Source: Pinguiococcus pyrenoidosus (Eukaryota > Sar > Pinguiophyceae > Pinguiochrysidales > Pinguiochrysidaceae). Taken from it: a stretch of 40,034 bases of DNA. The notes under the pieces were generated by a model, which did not search any database, was not told the origin of the DNA, and saw only the letters and a program-made list of their open reading frames with translations. The stretch spans positions 1-40,034 of the forward strand of contig JAAMXY010001512.1 of NCBI GenBank assembly GCA_019677205.1, given 5' to 3'. A program made the translations under genes and the position numbers. Below are positions 27,245 through 36,491 of the stretch, in pieces. The number at the start of each line of letters is the position of its first letter. Within the stretch, counting starts at the first letter, position 1.

Positions 27245-28068
27245 TCAGGTCTCGGCGGTTTCTGCTGCAGGTTCAGGGGTGCCATTGACGACCTTTCCAT
27301 CCTTCTCGCCGGACCCGTTCCCTTCCGCCTTCGGCTCCGTGTCCGCTGCCTTCTCCTCGGTGGACAGCTTGGAGATCTCTTCTGCCGCTGCGTCCACCTC
27401 TTCGCTGGGAGCGGCATCTGCGCCAGCAAGGAGTGCCGCCATTCTCCCCTGCGCATCTTCGAAGTGGGTTTTGAATTCTCCTGCGATTTCGCGGTCTCCG
27501 AACTTGAGAGCAAACACCGTCTCCTTGAGCTCGCCGTCCGCGTAGTCGTACGCGCTCCACACCCAGCTTCGGTCCGACCCATTGTTCGGCGACATGGTGA
27601 TGCGCGGATCGGTGATGTGGTTCATGATGACCTTCATGGTCTTCTCGTGGCGCATCAGCAGGCGGACCATGCTGGACTCCCTATGCTGCAGAATCTTCAC
27701 TTGTCCAACCCCTCTATCTAGCCATGTGTAGTTTCCGGTGCCCTTGTCAAGCATGGACTCGCCATACACGTAGAGTTTGCTGCGCTTCGAGTACAGAATC
27801 TGCCGCAAAAAGAACCGGGCGGTGAGCGCGTGCCCCGCGCTCCGCCACCGGTCTGTCCTTCACGCACCTCTTCCTCCTCTTCGCCCGACCTCACGTCCTG
27901 CTCGTCGAGCTGGACTACTGGCTCGAACGTGGCCGTGCACTCCTCCTCGGCCGTGGCCGCGGCCGCCTCTCCCCCGGATTTCGCCGCTTCCGCAGGTGCC
28001 GCCCGCGCTTCTGCCGCAGGCTCTGCCGCAGGCACTTCCACTGGCTTCTCGCTCTCGGCGGCCGACAT
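27245..28068 (-). CDS. RANBP1: Ran-specific GTPase-activating accessory protein RanBP1
   Basis: Two exons are predicted, 28068-27868 and 27799-27245, with a 68-nt GT-AG intron (phase 0), giving 251 aa. Exon 1 is Ala/Glu-rich and ends FEPVVQLDEQDV-RSGEEEEE. Exon 2 continues ILYSKRSKLYVYGES, so the Ran-binding domain is rebuilt across the splice. Other core features are WLDRGVGQVKILQHRES, VRLLMRHEKTMKVIMNH, WVWSAYDYADGE and the ALKFGDREIAGEFKTHFE helix. RanBP1 binds Ran-GTP and with RanGAP stimulates GTP hydrolysis at the cytosolic face of the nuclear pore. The C-terminal 60 residues are acidic and low-complexity. It shares a divergent promoter region with eS12. Confidence 0.94.
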
Positions 28069-28463
28069 GCTACGTGGAGATCTCCTCTGCGAGAGCGTCA
28101 AAGACAGGTTCGCGACGGTTCCGCACTGCGAAGCCTCACAAGCAAAGATGACTCGTTGGCTTTTCTCGGGATCTCCGAAGCTCTCTCTCCACTCAACACT
28201 TCAAAACAAAGGATTCAAGATAATCATGGCTAACAATAAATTTCACAGTGGCATCTGTTGGAATAATTTTTGAAAATTCGGACAATGGCCAATGATGGAA
28301 CACAAAGAAAGCATTCTAAAGTATTGAAATTTTAGAAGCAAATTCAAATATATTGAAGTTGAGATTGAGCTACTGGGTGCATACACCACAGAGAACTTGG
28401 CTTTCGCATAAGAGGGCGACGCTGAAGGCGATTGCAGTTGTCAGAATCGAGCAGTAGACCACC
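28069..28463. promoter_or_regulatory. Divergent promoter region with AT-rich island, RanBP1 / eS12
   Basis: This 395-bp head-to-head gap is AT-rich from about 28195 to 28370, in contrast to both neighbours. It is a candidate shared promoter for two housekeeping genes. Confidence 0.55.
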
Positions 28464-29483
28464 ATGGCTGAGGAAGAGACCCCGATGGAAGTCGAAGTGG
28501 AAGCCGAGGAGACGGAGGAGCCGGTGGAGGAAGAGGTGCGACCCAGCAAACGATGGCTGTCAGCGGAGCAGCGGAGCAGCGGAGCAGAGGAGCTTGCGAG
28601 CAAGTTGCAAGGAAATGCGGTCGTCCCAAGACTTTCCGCTGAAGCTGCGAGGTGCCCTGGCACTACGGACTGGGTGGGAGCGTGGGACTTCCATGCAGCT
28701 CGCGACGCTTGGCACGAAAGACTGGCGGATGCGCTTTCCCATCCTACGTTCCTTTTGGATGATCGAACTGCGCCGCGGATTTTCAACCTAGTTTTTCGGG
28801 AAGCATGTGCGCCCCGAAAGGGCTTTCTGGAGTGCTGCATCGCTTTCATGCCTAAGCGCTGAAGTGAAAAGCGGCGCCAGATTGCCGTCGGTTGCAAGCG
28901 TGGCACCACGGCTTCTACGAGGCTGCGAAGCTGGTTGGCAAGCTGAGGCTTGCGTTTGACTGCTCGCTTGCCTCTGTGCTTGCTTTCTCCTGTGGCTGAT
29001 GGAGGGCTTGTGGGAGAGGGCATACGGGGATTCTCAAGATGAGCCGCCACTGACCGCACTTCCTTGCTTGCTTCTGTTATCCAGGTCATCACCTCAGCGA
29101 CGATGAGCCTTCAGTCGGCGCTTAAGAAGGTCTTGACAAACGCTCTGGTACACAACGGCCTTCGCCGCGGACTTCACGAGTGCGCAAAGGAGCTTGACCG
29201 CCGCACAGCGCGGTTGTGCTGCCTGGCCGGAGACTGCGACAGTCCGGAATACGTCAAGGTCGTGAAGGCTTTGTGCATCGAGGCGGGGGTGCCTCTTGTC
29301 ATGGTGGACGAGAAGCGCCAACTTGGAGAGCTGGTCGGTTTGTGCAAGCTCAACGCAGAGAAGGAGGTGTCCAAGGTTGTGAAGTGCTCAGTCGCGGTGG
29401 TGACGGACTTTGGTGAGCAGTCGCCGGAGCTCACCTTCCTCTTGAAAGAGCTGGTGGGCCAAGAAGACGAGCAGGAAGCGTAG
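28464..29483 (+). CDS. RPS12: 40S ribosomal protein eS12
   Basis: Two exons are predicted: 28464-28535 (24 codons, the acidic leader beginning [11 protein letters not shown]) and 29085-29483. The GT-AG phase-0 intron is 549 nt (28536-29084). The joined protein is 156 aa, slightly longer than the usual 130-145 because of the acidic leader. Exon 2 has the eS12 core: [70 protein letters not shown] and [11 protein letters not shown]. eS12 is part of the small cytosolic ribosomal subunit beak. The intron is far longer than the others in the window. It contains a GCGGAGCAG repeat near its start and the frame stays open for 108 codons past the donor. Confidence 0.95.
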
Positions 29484-30033
29484 GTCCATGCGAAAGGCAA
29501 AATCTTCTGCTTCGTCTTTATGTTGATTTCCCCCGGCGTGCGTCGATCCGAGGCCGGAAGTCTACAAGGACTCTCTATCGCCCGTGAAGCCGCAGCCTGC
29601 CCTCTCACACCGCGATGCCGCCACACATCGATCCACCGGCACCGCCTACCCTTCAAACTCCGGTTTGATGAGCGGGTGCCACTGGTGCAACCATGCCATC
29701 AGCCTAGCCAAGCCAAGAGAGCGTTTTCCGCGTTAGCCCCTCCACGTTCCCCCTGGCTCCTCCGCCTCGTGTCTTCGCCCCACGTGCTCGTCGGCACTTA
29801 CCAGAGAAGCCACGTGCACACAAAGCCCAGAGGCAGCAGGACATAAGCAATGCTTTGGAGAGAAGAGGCAACGGACAAAGGGTTAGGACGCTGTGTTGCG
29901 AACCCAGGGGAAAGGCGCCGAAGCAAAGCAAGCGCACTTTCGAGGCATGCAAGATGCCCACAGCTTTCCACGTGTGCCCAGCAGATGCGCACAGCGCCCG
30001 GCACAGAGTTTCGGACACGCAGGTCACGTCTCG
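29484..30033. other. Intergenic region downstream of eS12
   Basis: This 550-bp gap separates the convergent eS12 gene and the 44-codon ORF. No gene, repeat or RNA structure was recognised. Confidence 0.45.
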
Positions 30034-30168
30034 TCATTTTTTCTTCGCGCACCTTGCCGTGTCCTTCTTCACGCATCCAATGCAGTTGCCCACGAAGGTC
30101 AGAAGCATCAGGGCCAGGGTGATCCCGAGGTAGGAGAACGTCGCGTCGATCACTGGCTGGGCCACCAT
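30034..30168 (-). CDS. Small single-pass membrane protein, hypothetical (44 aa)
   Basis: This 44-codon ORF begins MVAQPVIDATFSYLG. It has one strongly hydrophobic segment (about residues 12-30: FSYLGITLALMLLTFVGN) and ends in a basic, Lys-rich tail (CVKKDTARCAKKK). Its size and topology recall ER microproteins such as OST4 (36 aa), but the sequence does not match it convincingly. The in-frame ORF continues 50 codons upstream through low-complexity sequence, so the Met at 30168 (preceded by a purine at -3) is the best start. It sits alone between eS12 and the KsgA-like gene and could be a chance ORF. Confidence 0.4.
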   Translation of the reverse strand: MVAQPVIDATFSYLGITLALMLLTFVGNCIGCVKKDTARCAKKK

Positions 30169-30796
30169 CGTGCAGGGAGGCTCGTCGGCTTGTCGGCTCG
30201 TCGGCTCGAGAGCAAAAGGGCCCCAAGATGTCCTTACGGCTGCGCGAAAGCTGTCTCCGAAGCACCTTGCGGACAGAAACGACGAAAACATTAGCCAACG
30301 AGTGTGCCTTCGTTGCATAGCGATCGCCCACCCAGTGGCCAGCGATCCTCGCGACCCACCTGCCTCCGTTCGTCCCTTTCCCAGAGGTCAAAGAGAGCAG
30401 GTGACGGGAAAGAAGTTGATATCCGCCATGCGCGCGAAAGGGACTTCATCGACCGTTGAATATTCGAAACTGAGTATTCTAGTCTTTTTAATGAACATCT
30501 GTAAATTTTTATTTGAAACTTTATCTTTGCGAAGGAGTCCAATTGCTTATGTAGGCGTGAGCATCTTTTGAAAATGTACATCGAAAAGTCGAGAGGGAAA
30601 AGACGAAGAGGGAAAAGAGGAGGGCGAAGACGAAGAGGGAAGAAACAACTTTCTTCTTTTGAGCATTGATGGCGAGTTGCACATTTCAACACAAACGCTG
30701 CCCTGGACGCGCCCCGTCTTCATCTTGCTGAGCTTCTTCACGGACCTCCTCAGCTCATCGCTTCTGGCTGAAGAGCCACAGAAACCCTGCGTCGCA
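30169..30796. promoter_or_regulatory. Divergent intergenic region with AT-rich island and purine repeat
   Basis: This 628-bp gap separates the 44-codon ORF and the KsgA-like gene. It is AT-rich from about 30455 to 30560, followed by a purine repeat of GAAGAGGGAAAAG units at about 30588-30645. No gene was found. Confidence 0.5.
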
Positions 30797-31924
30797 ATGA
30801 CGGGTGCGAGAATGCACGTCTGGGCAACGTTGACCGTGCTTCTCTACCTGCTTGGGGGAATCGCAAGTTGGAGTTTCGCGCCGAAATCTGGCATCGGAGC
30901 GAGTCGGAGAGTATTGAGCAGCAGCGGCACCGCGCGTTTCGCCGTCGAAGAGGCCGAAGAGCCGGACAGGCCGTTCACGCTGCCCACGGAGGCGTTTCGG
31001 CCGAAGCAGTCGTTGGGGCAAAACTACTTAAGTGACCAGAACTACGTGCGCAAGATCTGTGACGCCTTGCAAGACGACAGCCAAGATGGCTCGCGGGTGG
31101 TGGAGCTCGGCCCGGGCACCGGGGCGTTGTCGAGAACGCTTCTGAAGCGCTATCCGCAGATGACAGCGGTCGAGATTGACGGCCGCGCGGTGGAGTTTCT
31201 GGGGGAGAAGCTGCCGGACTTGCGGGTGATGCAGTCCGACGTGCTCCAGATTGACTACCGCCTGCTTTCTCAGGCTCTGGGAGGTCCCATCAGCCTGATC
31301 GGGAACTTACCGTACCACATCACTTCTCAGATTCTGTTTTGCATCGCGGACGCGGTGCTGGGGATGGAGGATCCCGAGGAAACGCCGCCGGTGAAGAGGG
31401 CGGTTGTCACCATGCAGTACGAGGTCGCCGAGCGACTCATTGCGCCTCCGAAATGCAAGGACTACGGCATCTTGAGCGTCTTGTTTCAGCTGCTTTGCAA
31501 GCCGAAGATCAACTTCAAGATCCCCCCGACGGTGTTTTACCCGCAGCCCAAGGTCGACAGCGCCTTGGTGACCCTCGATTTCACCAACGAGGGCTGCGGC
31601 AGCGGGCAGTTGGAAGGCGTCGACCCCGCCGACTTCAAGGACGTGCTCAGAACGAGCTTCCAGCAACGCCGAAAGATGCTCCGGCAGTCCTTGAAAGGCA
31701 TCCTCGGCGCTGATGTGCAGCTACCGGACAGCTGGGGAACCCGGAGACCGGAAGCCCTCGCGCCCGAAGAGTTCGTGGAGCTCACCATGCTGTGTTTTCC
31801 TGAAAAGTACAACGAGGACGCCATGATGCTTCGCGAGTACACCCCAAGGGATCCAGCAGCTCCCTCGCCAAAGATCTGGAGGAAAGAGCGACACGGAGCC
31901 GATGGCAGAGATCCTCTGAGATAA
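30797..31924 (+). CDS. Plastid-targeted 16S rRNA dimethyladenosine transferase (KsgA/Dim1 family)
   Basis: The 375-aa single-exon protein starts with a hydrophobic signal peptide and then ASWSFAPKSG, a clear plastid-type cleavage motif followed by a Ser/Arg-rich transit-like stretch. The enzyme core has SLGQNYLSDQNYVRKI, the SAM-binding VVELGPGTGALSRTLL (about residues 100-115), MTAVEIDGR, the catalytic IGNLPYHITSQ (NLPY, about 170) and YGILSVLFQLLCKP, then VFYPQPKVDSALV. The family dimethylates two adjacent adenosines in helix 45 of small-subunit rRNA using SAM. In plants PFC1 does this in the plastid. The start at 30797 opens the signal; a Met five codons later would also work. Confidence 0.92.
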   Translation: MTGARMHVWATLTVLLYLLGGIASWSFAPKSGIGASRRVLSSSGTARFAVEEAEEPDRPFTLPTEAFRPKQSLGQNYLSDQNYVRKICDALQDDSQDGSRVVELGPGTGALSRTLLKRYPQMTAVEIDGRAVEFLGEKLPDLRVMQSDVLQIDYRLLSQALGGPISLIGNLPYHITSQILFCIADAVLGMEDPEETPPVKRAVVTMQYEVAERLIAPPKCKDYGILSVLFQLLCKPKINFKIPPTVFYPQPKVDSALVTLDFTNEGCGSGQLEGVDPADFKDVLRTSFQQRRKMLRQSLKGILGADVQLPDSWGTRRPEALAPEEFVELTMLCFPEKYNEDAMMLREYTPRDPAAPSPKIWRKERHGADGRDPLR

Positions 31925-31952
31925 ACGTGGTTCTTCCTTTGCGCACTTCTTG

Positions 31953-32005
31953 GTCGTCGTCGTTGTTGTTGTTATTGTTGTTGTTATTGTTGTTGTTGGT
32001 TGTGG
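31953..32005. repeat. (TTG/TCG)n trinucleotide repeat
   Basis: GTCGTCGTCG followed by a long GTT/TTG run with two ATT interruptions. It lies in the 104-bp gap between the convergent KsgA-like and AP endonuclease genes. Confidence 0.9.
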
Positions 32006-32028
32006 CTTCGTACCAAGTCCAGAGACAA

Positions 32029-33668
32029 TCACAGCTCCAACACGACGCCAATGGGCACATGATCCGACCCATGCACCGTCGGTCTGTGGAAGTACTCCTT
32101 GATCGCTCCGCCCTCCAGGAGGGACTTGCTGGCAATGCAGTAGTCCAGGCGCCAGCCATTGTAGTAGTTTCGCTCACCACGTCGAGCGCTCCAGAATGTA
32201 AAGGGGGACTCCTCCAAAGTTTTGGGCTCTTCGGGAGCCTCCTCTGCACCGCTTCCATCTTTGGAGCCATCGGCCTCGGACTTCTGACTCTGCTTTGATG
32301 CCTCTGCGCTTTCGCCCTCGTCATTGGTCTGCTCGTAAGGATGGAAATGCCGAAAGACGTCCACAAAGTCGACTTCCTCCGCCGGGGGCCCAGGGACGCT
32401 TTGGCCGTGCTCTGGAAGATTCTTCGACCGCAGCTGCGTGGGATGGGTCTCCGCTGGGAGGCCGCCTACAAGCCGCCCGAAGACCTCGCGCTCGATGTCC
32501 GAGCAGCCCGGCGATTTGTTCCTCGTTCGCTTCAGCTTATCGTACACGTCGACTTCGCCTCGCACCACGTTCAGGTCTCCCATCCACAGCACGGGCTTCT
32601 CGCCGTGCAGCTTCCTCAGATGCGCATGCATGGCGGTGTCCCAGACCTGCGTCCGGTACCCGACCTTCTCTAGCTTCTGGCCGCTGTTTGGCACGTAGGT
32701 GTGCACCAAGAAGCACGTTCCCACGTCCACCGTGATGACTCGACCTTCCCCGTTGAGCCTCTCCTCATCGGGTACCTTTACTTCCTCCTTCTCGCCCAGC
32801 TCTTCCGTCCTCGGCACGAATTCCAGCCCATCCATCGCGACTGCCGCGGCATCCAGCGCCGCGACGCTGGTCTTGAGGAGAACGGCAGTGCCGGAGTAGC
32901 CCTTCTTTATCTTGCAGTGGTTCCAGACGGCTCGGTACCCTGGGAGCAAGTCTGCTTCCTTGGCAGCTGGCCTGCTCTCTTCCGCCGAGGCGGTCTCGTT
33001 GGCTCTCGGTCCCCCGAAGAAGGATCGGATGTCCTTCCCACCAGTGTCCGCATTCTCGTCCGCCTTCTTCTTCCGGCCCTTGGTCTTCTTCGGCTTGGGG
33101 ACGCCGAGAAGCTCCATCACGCCGTCGGTATCCAGTTTCGTCTCGCTCAGGAACAGCACTAAGGTGGTGGAGCAGGGCCACTGGGTTACGCAAGCTGCAC
33201 GGCGGTACGGAAGAAGAGCTACTCACCATCCGGATCCTCCCTGGCAATGAGACTCTTTAGCGTTGTGCCGTCTCCGTCGCCAAAACGCCAGAGGGCACGG
33301 AGGCTATTGACGTTCCAAGCAACAATCTGGAAAGAGCCGCGGCATAAGGAACATCAGACGCAACAAACACAACGAAGGAGAGCCGCACGCAAAAGTTCGA
33401 CCACACAAGTGCCTCTCTGTCCTCCTCCTCCTCCAGGAGATACTCATAGAGTGGATGCGCGCACCTTGAGAGTTTGGGCGCTCCTCTGGCGCTTCTCGCC
33501 GGAGTCGCCGCCATCGGTAGTCGCGGCTCTCTTGGTCATGCTGCACCACGGCCGACGCAGGCTAAGCGCCGGCGGCAGTCGAGCTGCTGGTGCGAAGGCG
33601 CGGCTGCGACTGCAGTAGAAAAGGAGGACAAAGGCACGTGCGGCAGAAGAGCGCAGGAGAGTTCGCAT
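32029..33668 (-). CDS. AP endonuclease (ExoIII/APE1 family) with plastid presequence
   Basis: Three exons are predicted: 33668-33465, 33326-33227 and 33158-32029 (477 aa), with GT-AG introns of 138 and 68 nt. Exon 1 begins with a signal-like segment and CSRSRAFAPAARLPP, a classic plastid cleavage motif. Exon 2 starts IVAWNVNSLRA, the first ExoIII motif. Exon 2 to 3 joins DPD-VLFLSETKLD (metal-binding Glu). Later come GYSGTAVLLK, WMGDLNVV, WRLDYCIAS and SDHVPIGVVLEL. The family cleaves DNA 5' of abasic sites in base-excision repair. A basic insertion after the second motif (KKTKGRKKK, then DIRSFFGG) is unusual and looks like a nuclear signal plus a PCNA-box-like element. A second in-frame Met at codon 44 (33539) would make a form without the plastid leader. 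Confidence 0.92.
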
Positions 33669-33915
33669 CGGTCGAACCGCGTTTGCGCGGGAAAAGGATC
33701 TTGGTGGTATTCGCCGATGAACTGGTATTCGCGGAGTGCCAGTCTTGCGGGGGATCGAGGGCAGAGGCACGGGGCATGGCGTCGCAGAAGCGTGCATGTA
33801 GGTGCGACCCCAATGGAGCAGACAAAAACGACTGGGTTTATGAAGGTTCCTGGCTCACGCTTCACGCTGTACAAGAAAAGGGCCTTCCTTTCTGCGGCCC
33901 CTCACAGACGCCCCT

Positions 33916-34968
33916 CTACATGGCAAGGTAACCGAGATACTCCTTCGCTCCTTCGCCCTTGCCGTGGAGAGCCTTGGGCGTGCCGAACTTAGCACTGGTC
34001 TTGACCTTGAGCGCCTTGATGATCGACTTGGCGTCCTCTCCGGTGTCCAGTCCCGCGCGAAAGAGAATGTCGGAGGCCCAGATGCAGCCCCAGCCGGCGT
34101 CCCGGAGGCGCCAACTGGCCGCCACTTCCTCCAGGTCCTCACCAGGCTTGTTCGGGACGTCCACGGTGACGATGCCGATGACGCTGCGGTCCTTTGGCAG
34201 ATACTGGGCGGCCGCCTCGCCCTCCTCCAGCGTGCACCCCATGTACGCCACGAGCTTGCTGAGGCCCGAGTCGACGACCTGCTGCAGCGACTCTGCGCTG
34301 CTGACTTGGACGATGGATTCAACCGCCAGCGAGCTCGCGTAGTCCACAAGTTCCTTCGTGCGATCGGCACCATTCACCTCCCACGAGATGGTCACGGCGC
34401 TCGCACTCATGGCGGCCGCCTGGGCCACTTGGATCTCGTCGAAGATGAGGTCATGCCAGATGATCGGGAGCGGGCCCGGGAAGTCTCCGGCAACGGATTG
34501 CTGCTCCTTGTAGAAGTGCTCAAAGTCCTCGATCTGGCAGCCGCCCACGTCCGGGTCCATGTACATCGCAGCGACCGAAGCGCCCGCATCGCGGAACAGG
34601 CCGCCCATGATCCGCGGCTCGATCATGTCCCGGATGAAGCCGCTCTTCGCCAGCTTCCTCTTGTACTCCGCCAGGATGCTCACGGTGCCGGACGGTCGCT
34701 TCATGGCGGTAAACACGTCGTCGGACGCCGCCAAGCTGCCGGCCTGGGCCATCTTCTGAGCGATCGGATGCGACGGGTCCGCCTCCACGCTCTTCTTCAG
34801 CTCGTCGACCTTCGCTTGGCGAAGCTTCTTGGCCATGCCAGCAAGCGCCATCTGCATCGGCGCGCCTCGACGGTGCGCGACCCGGCCCTGCATGAATGCA
34901 CGAGATTCTGGCACCTCCAGCAAGATGGCGACGAGGAGAGCGCCGAACGTCCAGAGCGCTTTCGCCAT
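33916..34968 (-). CDS. Plastid-targeted indole-3-glycerol-phosphate synthase-like protein (probably not catalytic)
   Basis: The 350-aa protein is in one exon. The N-terminus is a signal peptide ending ESRA-F, the Phe plastid motif, followed by an Arg-rich stretch. The rest aligns by pattern to the TrpC/IGPS TIM barrel. ILAEYKRK keeps the first catalytic Glu-Lys pair (about residue 104). Then GASVAAMYMDPD, IIWHDLIFDEIQ, AVTISWEV, SIVQVSSAESL, YMGCTLEEGEA, VIGIVTVDVPN and GCIWASDILFR follow. In true IGPS the Lys of KDFI is catalytic; here it is His. The Glu of VEVHD, the Asn of INNRDL and the ESG turn also appear changed. The barrel is kept but most active-site residues are lost. The start at 34968 opens the signal. 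Confidence 0.82.
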   Translation of the reverse strand: MAKALWTFGALLVAILLEVPESRAFMQGRVAHRRGAPMQMALAGMAKKLRQAKVDELKKSVEADPSHPIAQKMAQAGSLAASDDVFTAMKRPSGTVSILAEYKRKLAKSGFIRDMIEPRIMGGLFRDAGASVAAMYMDPDVGGCQIEDFEHFYKEQQSVAGDFPGPLPIIWHDLIFDEIQVAQAAAMSASAVTISWEVNGADRTKELVDYASSLAVESIVQVSSAESLQQVVDSGLSKLVAYMGCTLEEGEAAAQYLPKDRSVIGIVTVDVPNKPGEDLEEVAASWRLRDAGWGCIWASDILFRAGLDTGEDAKSIIKALKVKTSAKFGTPKALHGKGEGAKEYLGYLAM

Positions 34969-35551
34969 CGTTCTGGGGAAGAGAGGCGACAGAAACCTCA
35001 AGCTCAGCAGACCTCTTCCTGCCGCTTCGCGATCTGGCTTTGGACTCCAGAAACGCAGTCCTTGAGGGAAACTGCCCAGAGAGCTGAGATGACACGCTGA
35101 CGACTGCGGGATGGGGCCTCTCGATGGGAGACGCGGCGCTTCGGAGAAGTTGAGGTTTGGAAACCGCATTCAAATAGGATAATTTACGCTCAAAGATGTC
35201 TAGAATTTTATATACTGTGGAATAGAATAACACTTAGTCGGACAAATTCCGTGATTTCCCGAGTTAATGCCCGTAAAATTCAAACGGCACAAGAACCCTT
35301 TCTCTCTGACGACGTCCGGATTTCCCTGAGCGGCTTCACTACTTTGGTAGTCTGCAAGAGTGCAGTACGTACTTGAGAACTACGACGCTGGAAATCTGGG
35401 GTTCTGCTGTCACTCTTCTGACCAGCGGCCCCCAGACGTCGGAAGATTGACTGGACTGGCGAAACGCGTCAATTTCCGATCTTTGGATTTGGACCCATCG
35501 GGTCTGTTGCCTGGGTCTGTTGCCTGGGTCTGACGCCTGAGATACATCGCC
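34969..35551. promoter_or_regulatory. Divergent intergenic region with AT-rich island
   Basis: This 583-bp head-to-head gap lies between the IGPS-like and FHA genes. Positions about 35165-35290 are AT-rich with TATATA-like sequence near 35209. A short direct repeat of GGGTCTGTTGCCT occurs near 35500-35530. Confidence 0.5.
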
Positions 35552-36323
35552 ATGAGCAAAGGGCAAGAAGCGTTTTTCAAGCTCTTCGGCGTCACGGCTG
35601 AGGACGAGAGCCTGGAGTACTATGGCAACGCAGAGCGGCTCGTGCTCGGACGGAGTCGATTGACGCCGAAGGACGAAGGAGAAGAGTTCTTCGGCGCCGG
35701 CTCGGTTCCGCAACTGTCTCGGAGGCACGCCGTCATCTACTGGTCGCGAAAGCGAGCGACGTGGCGAATCGAATGCCTGTCGAAGAACGGATGCACCGTC
35801 GACGCGACGGACTACCCGCAGGGCGGGGACGCTGTGCTGAACAATGGCAGCGCCGTCCGCATCGCCAGTGCCCGATTCTACTGTACGTCGTCCTTCGCTG
35901 ACAAGCGAGTGTTGAAGCTTAATCTGCGGTGTGTTATGTTCTGACGGTCTCCGCGCAGTTCTTTTGCCGAAGGTGACGAGAAAGCGGAAGCGAGATGGGA
36001 CCACCGATGCCAGGGCGCTCAAGTCCGGCTATCTCAAGCTGCTCGCGGACGTGTTTGAGGGACCGAAGCGAGTCAAGAATGCCCATGCCAAGGGGCTGTC
36101 GCAGGAGACGCTCAGGGCAGAGATCATCAAGGACAATCCGCACCTTCTTAGCGACGTGAAATCGAGACGGAACATGACCAGGGGAATCAAGCGGTATCTG
36201 GAAGACGAGAACCTTTTCACCAAGATCGAGGGGAAGGAAGGTGATGCACCGCGGTACAAATACAACAACACGAGCGGTACCTCTCTCTCCAAGGAAGCCC
36301 CAGAGCCGGTTGATCTCACATGA
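35552..36323 (+). CDS. FHA domain protein with C-terminal winged-helix-like region
   Basis: Two exons are predicted, 35552-35882 and 35959-36323, with a 76-nt GT-AG intron, giving 231 aa. Exon 1 has the FHA domain. It includes LVLGRSRL (the GR of the phosphothreonine-binding loop), SVPQLSRRHAVIYW (SxxH motif), WRIECLSKNGCTVD and GSAVRIASARFY. Exon 2 completes the last strand as FYFLLP. A basic linker (KVTRKRKRDG) then leads to a helical segment (KSGYLKLLADVFEGPKR, LSQETLRAEIIKDNPHLL, NMTRGIKRYLEDENLF) resembling winged-helix or FHA2-type plant proteins. FHA domains recognise pThr, so a nuclear signalling or transcription role is plausible, but no specific ortholog can be named. The ATG at 35552 is the first and fits the length. 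Confidence 0.85.
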
Positions 36324-36491
36324 CGAGCCAGACACGGCAAGGCCTCTTGACGGAGCCGGCGTCACCGAGACGGTCTTGGCACCGAGGTTCGGACAGAACT
36401 TCCCAGTGCGGTGCGCAGTGCGAATGAGATCTCTCCTCCATCAACGTAGACTTGGGAGTCTGGGAGCTGCGGCCAATGAAGCGTCCTGCCA

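Noticed and set aside
28464-28862. 132-codon plus ORF as a separate gene
   Set aside because: The first 24 codons are eS12 exon 1 and the rest is intron; exon 2 at 29085 restores the eS12 core.
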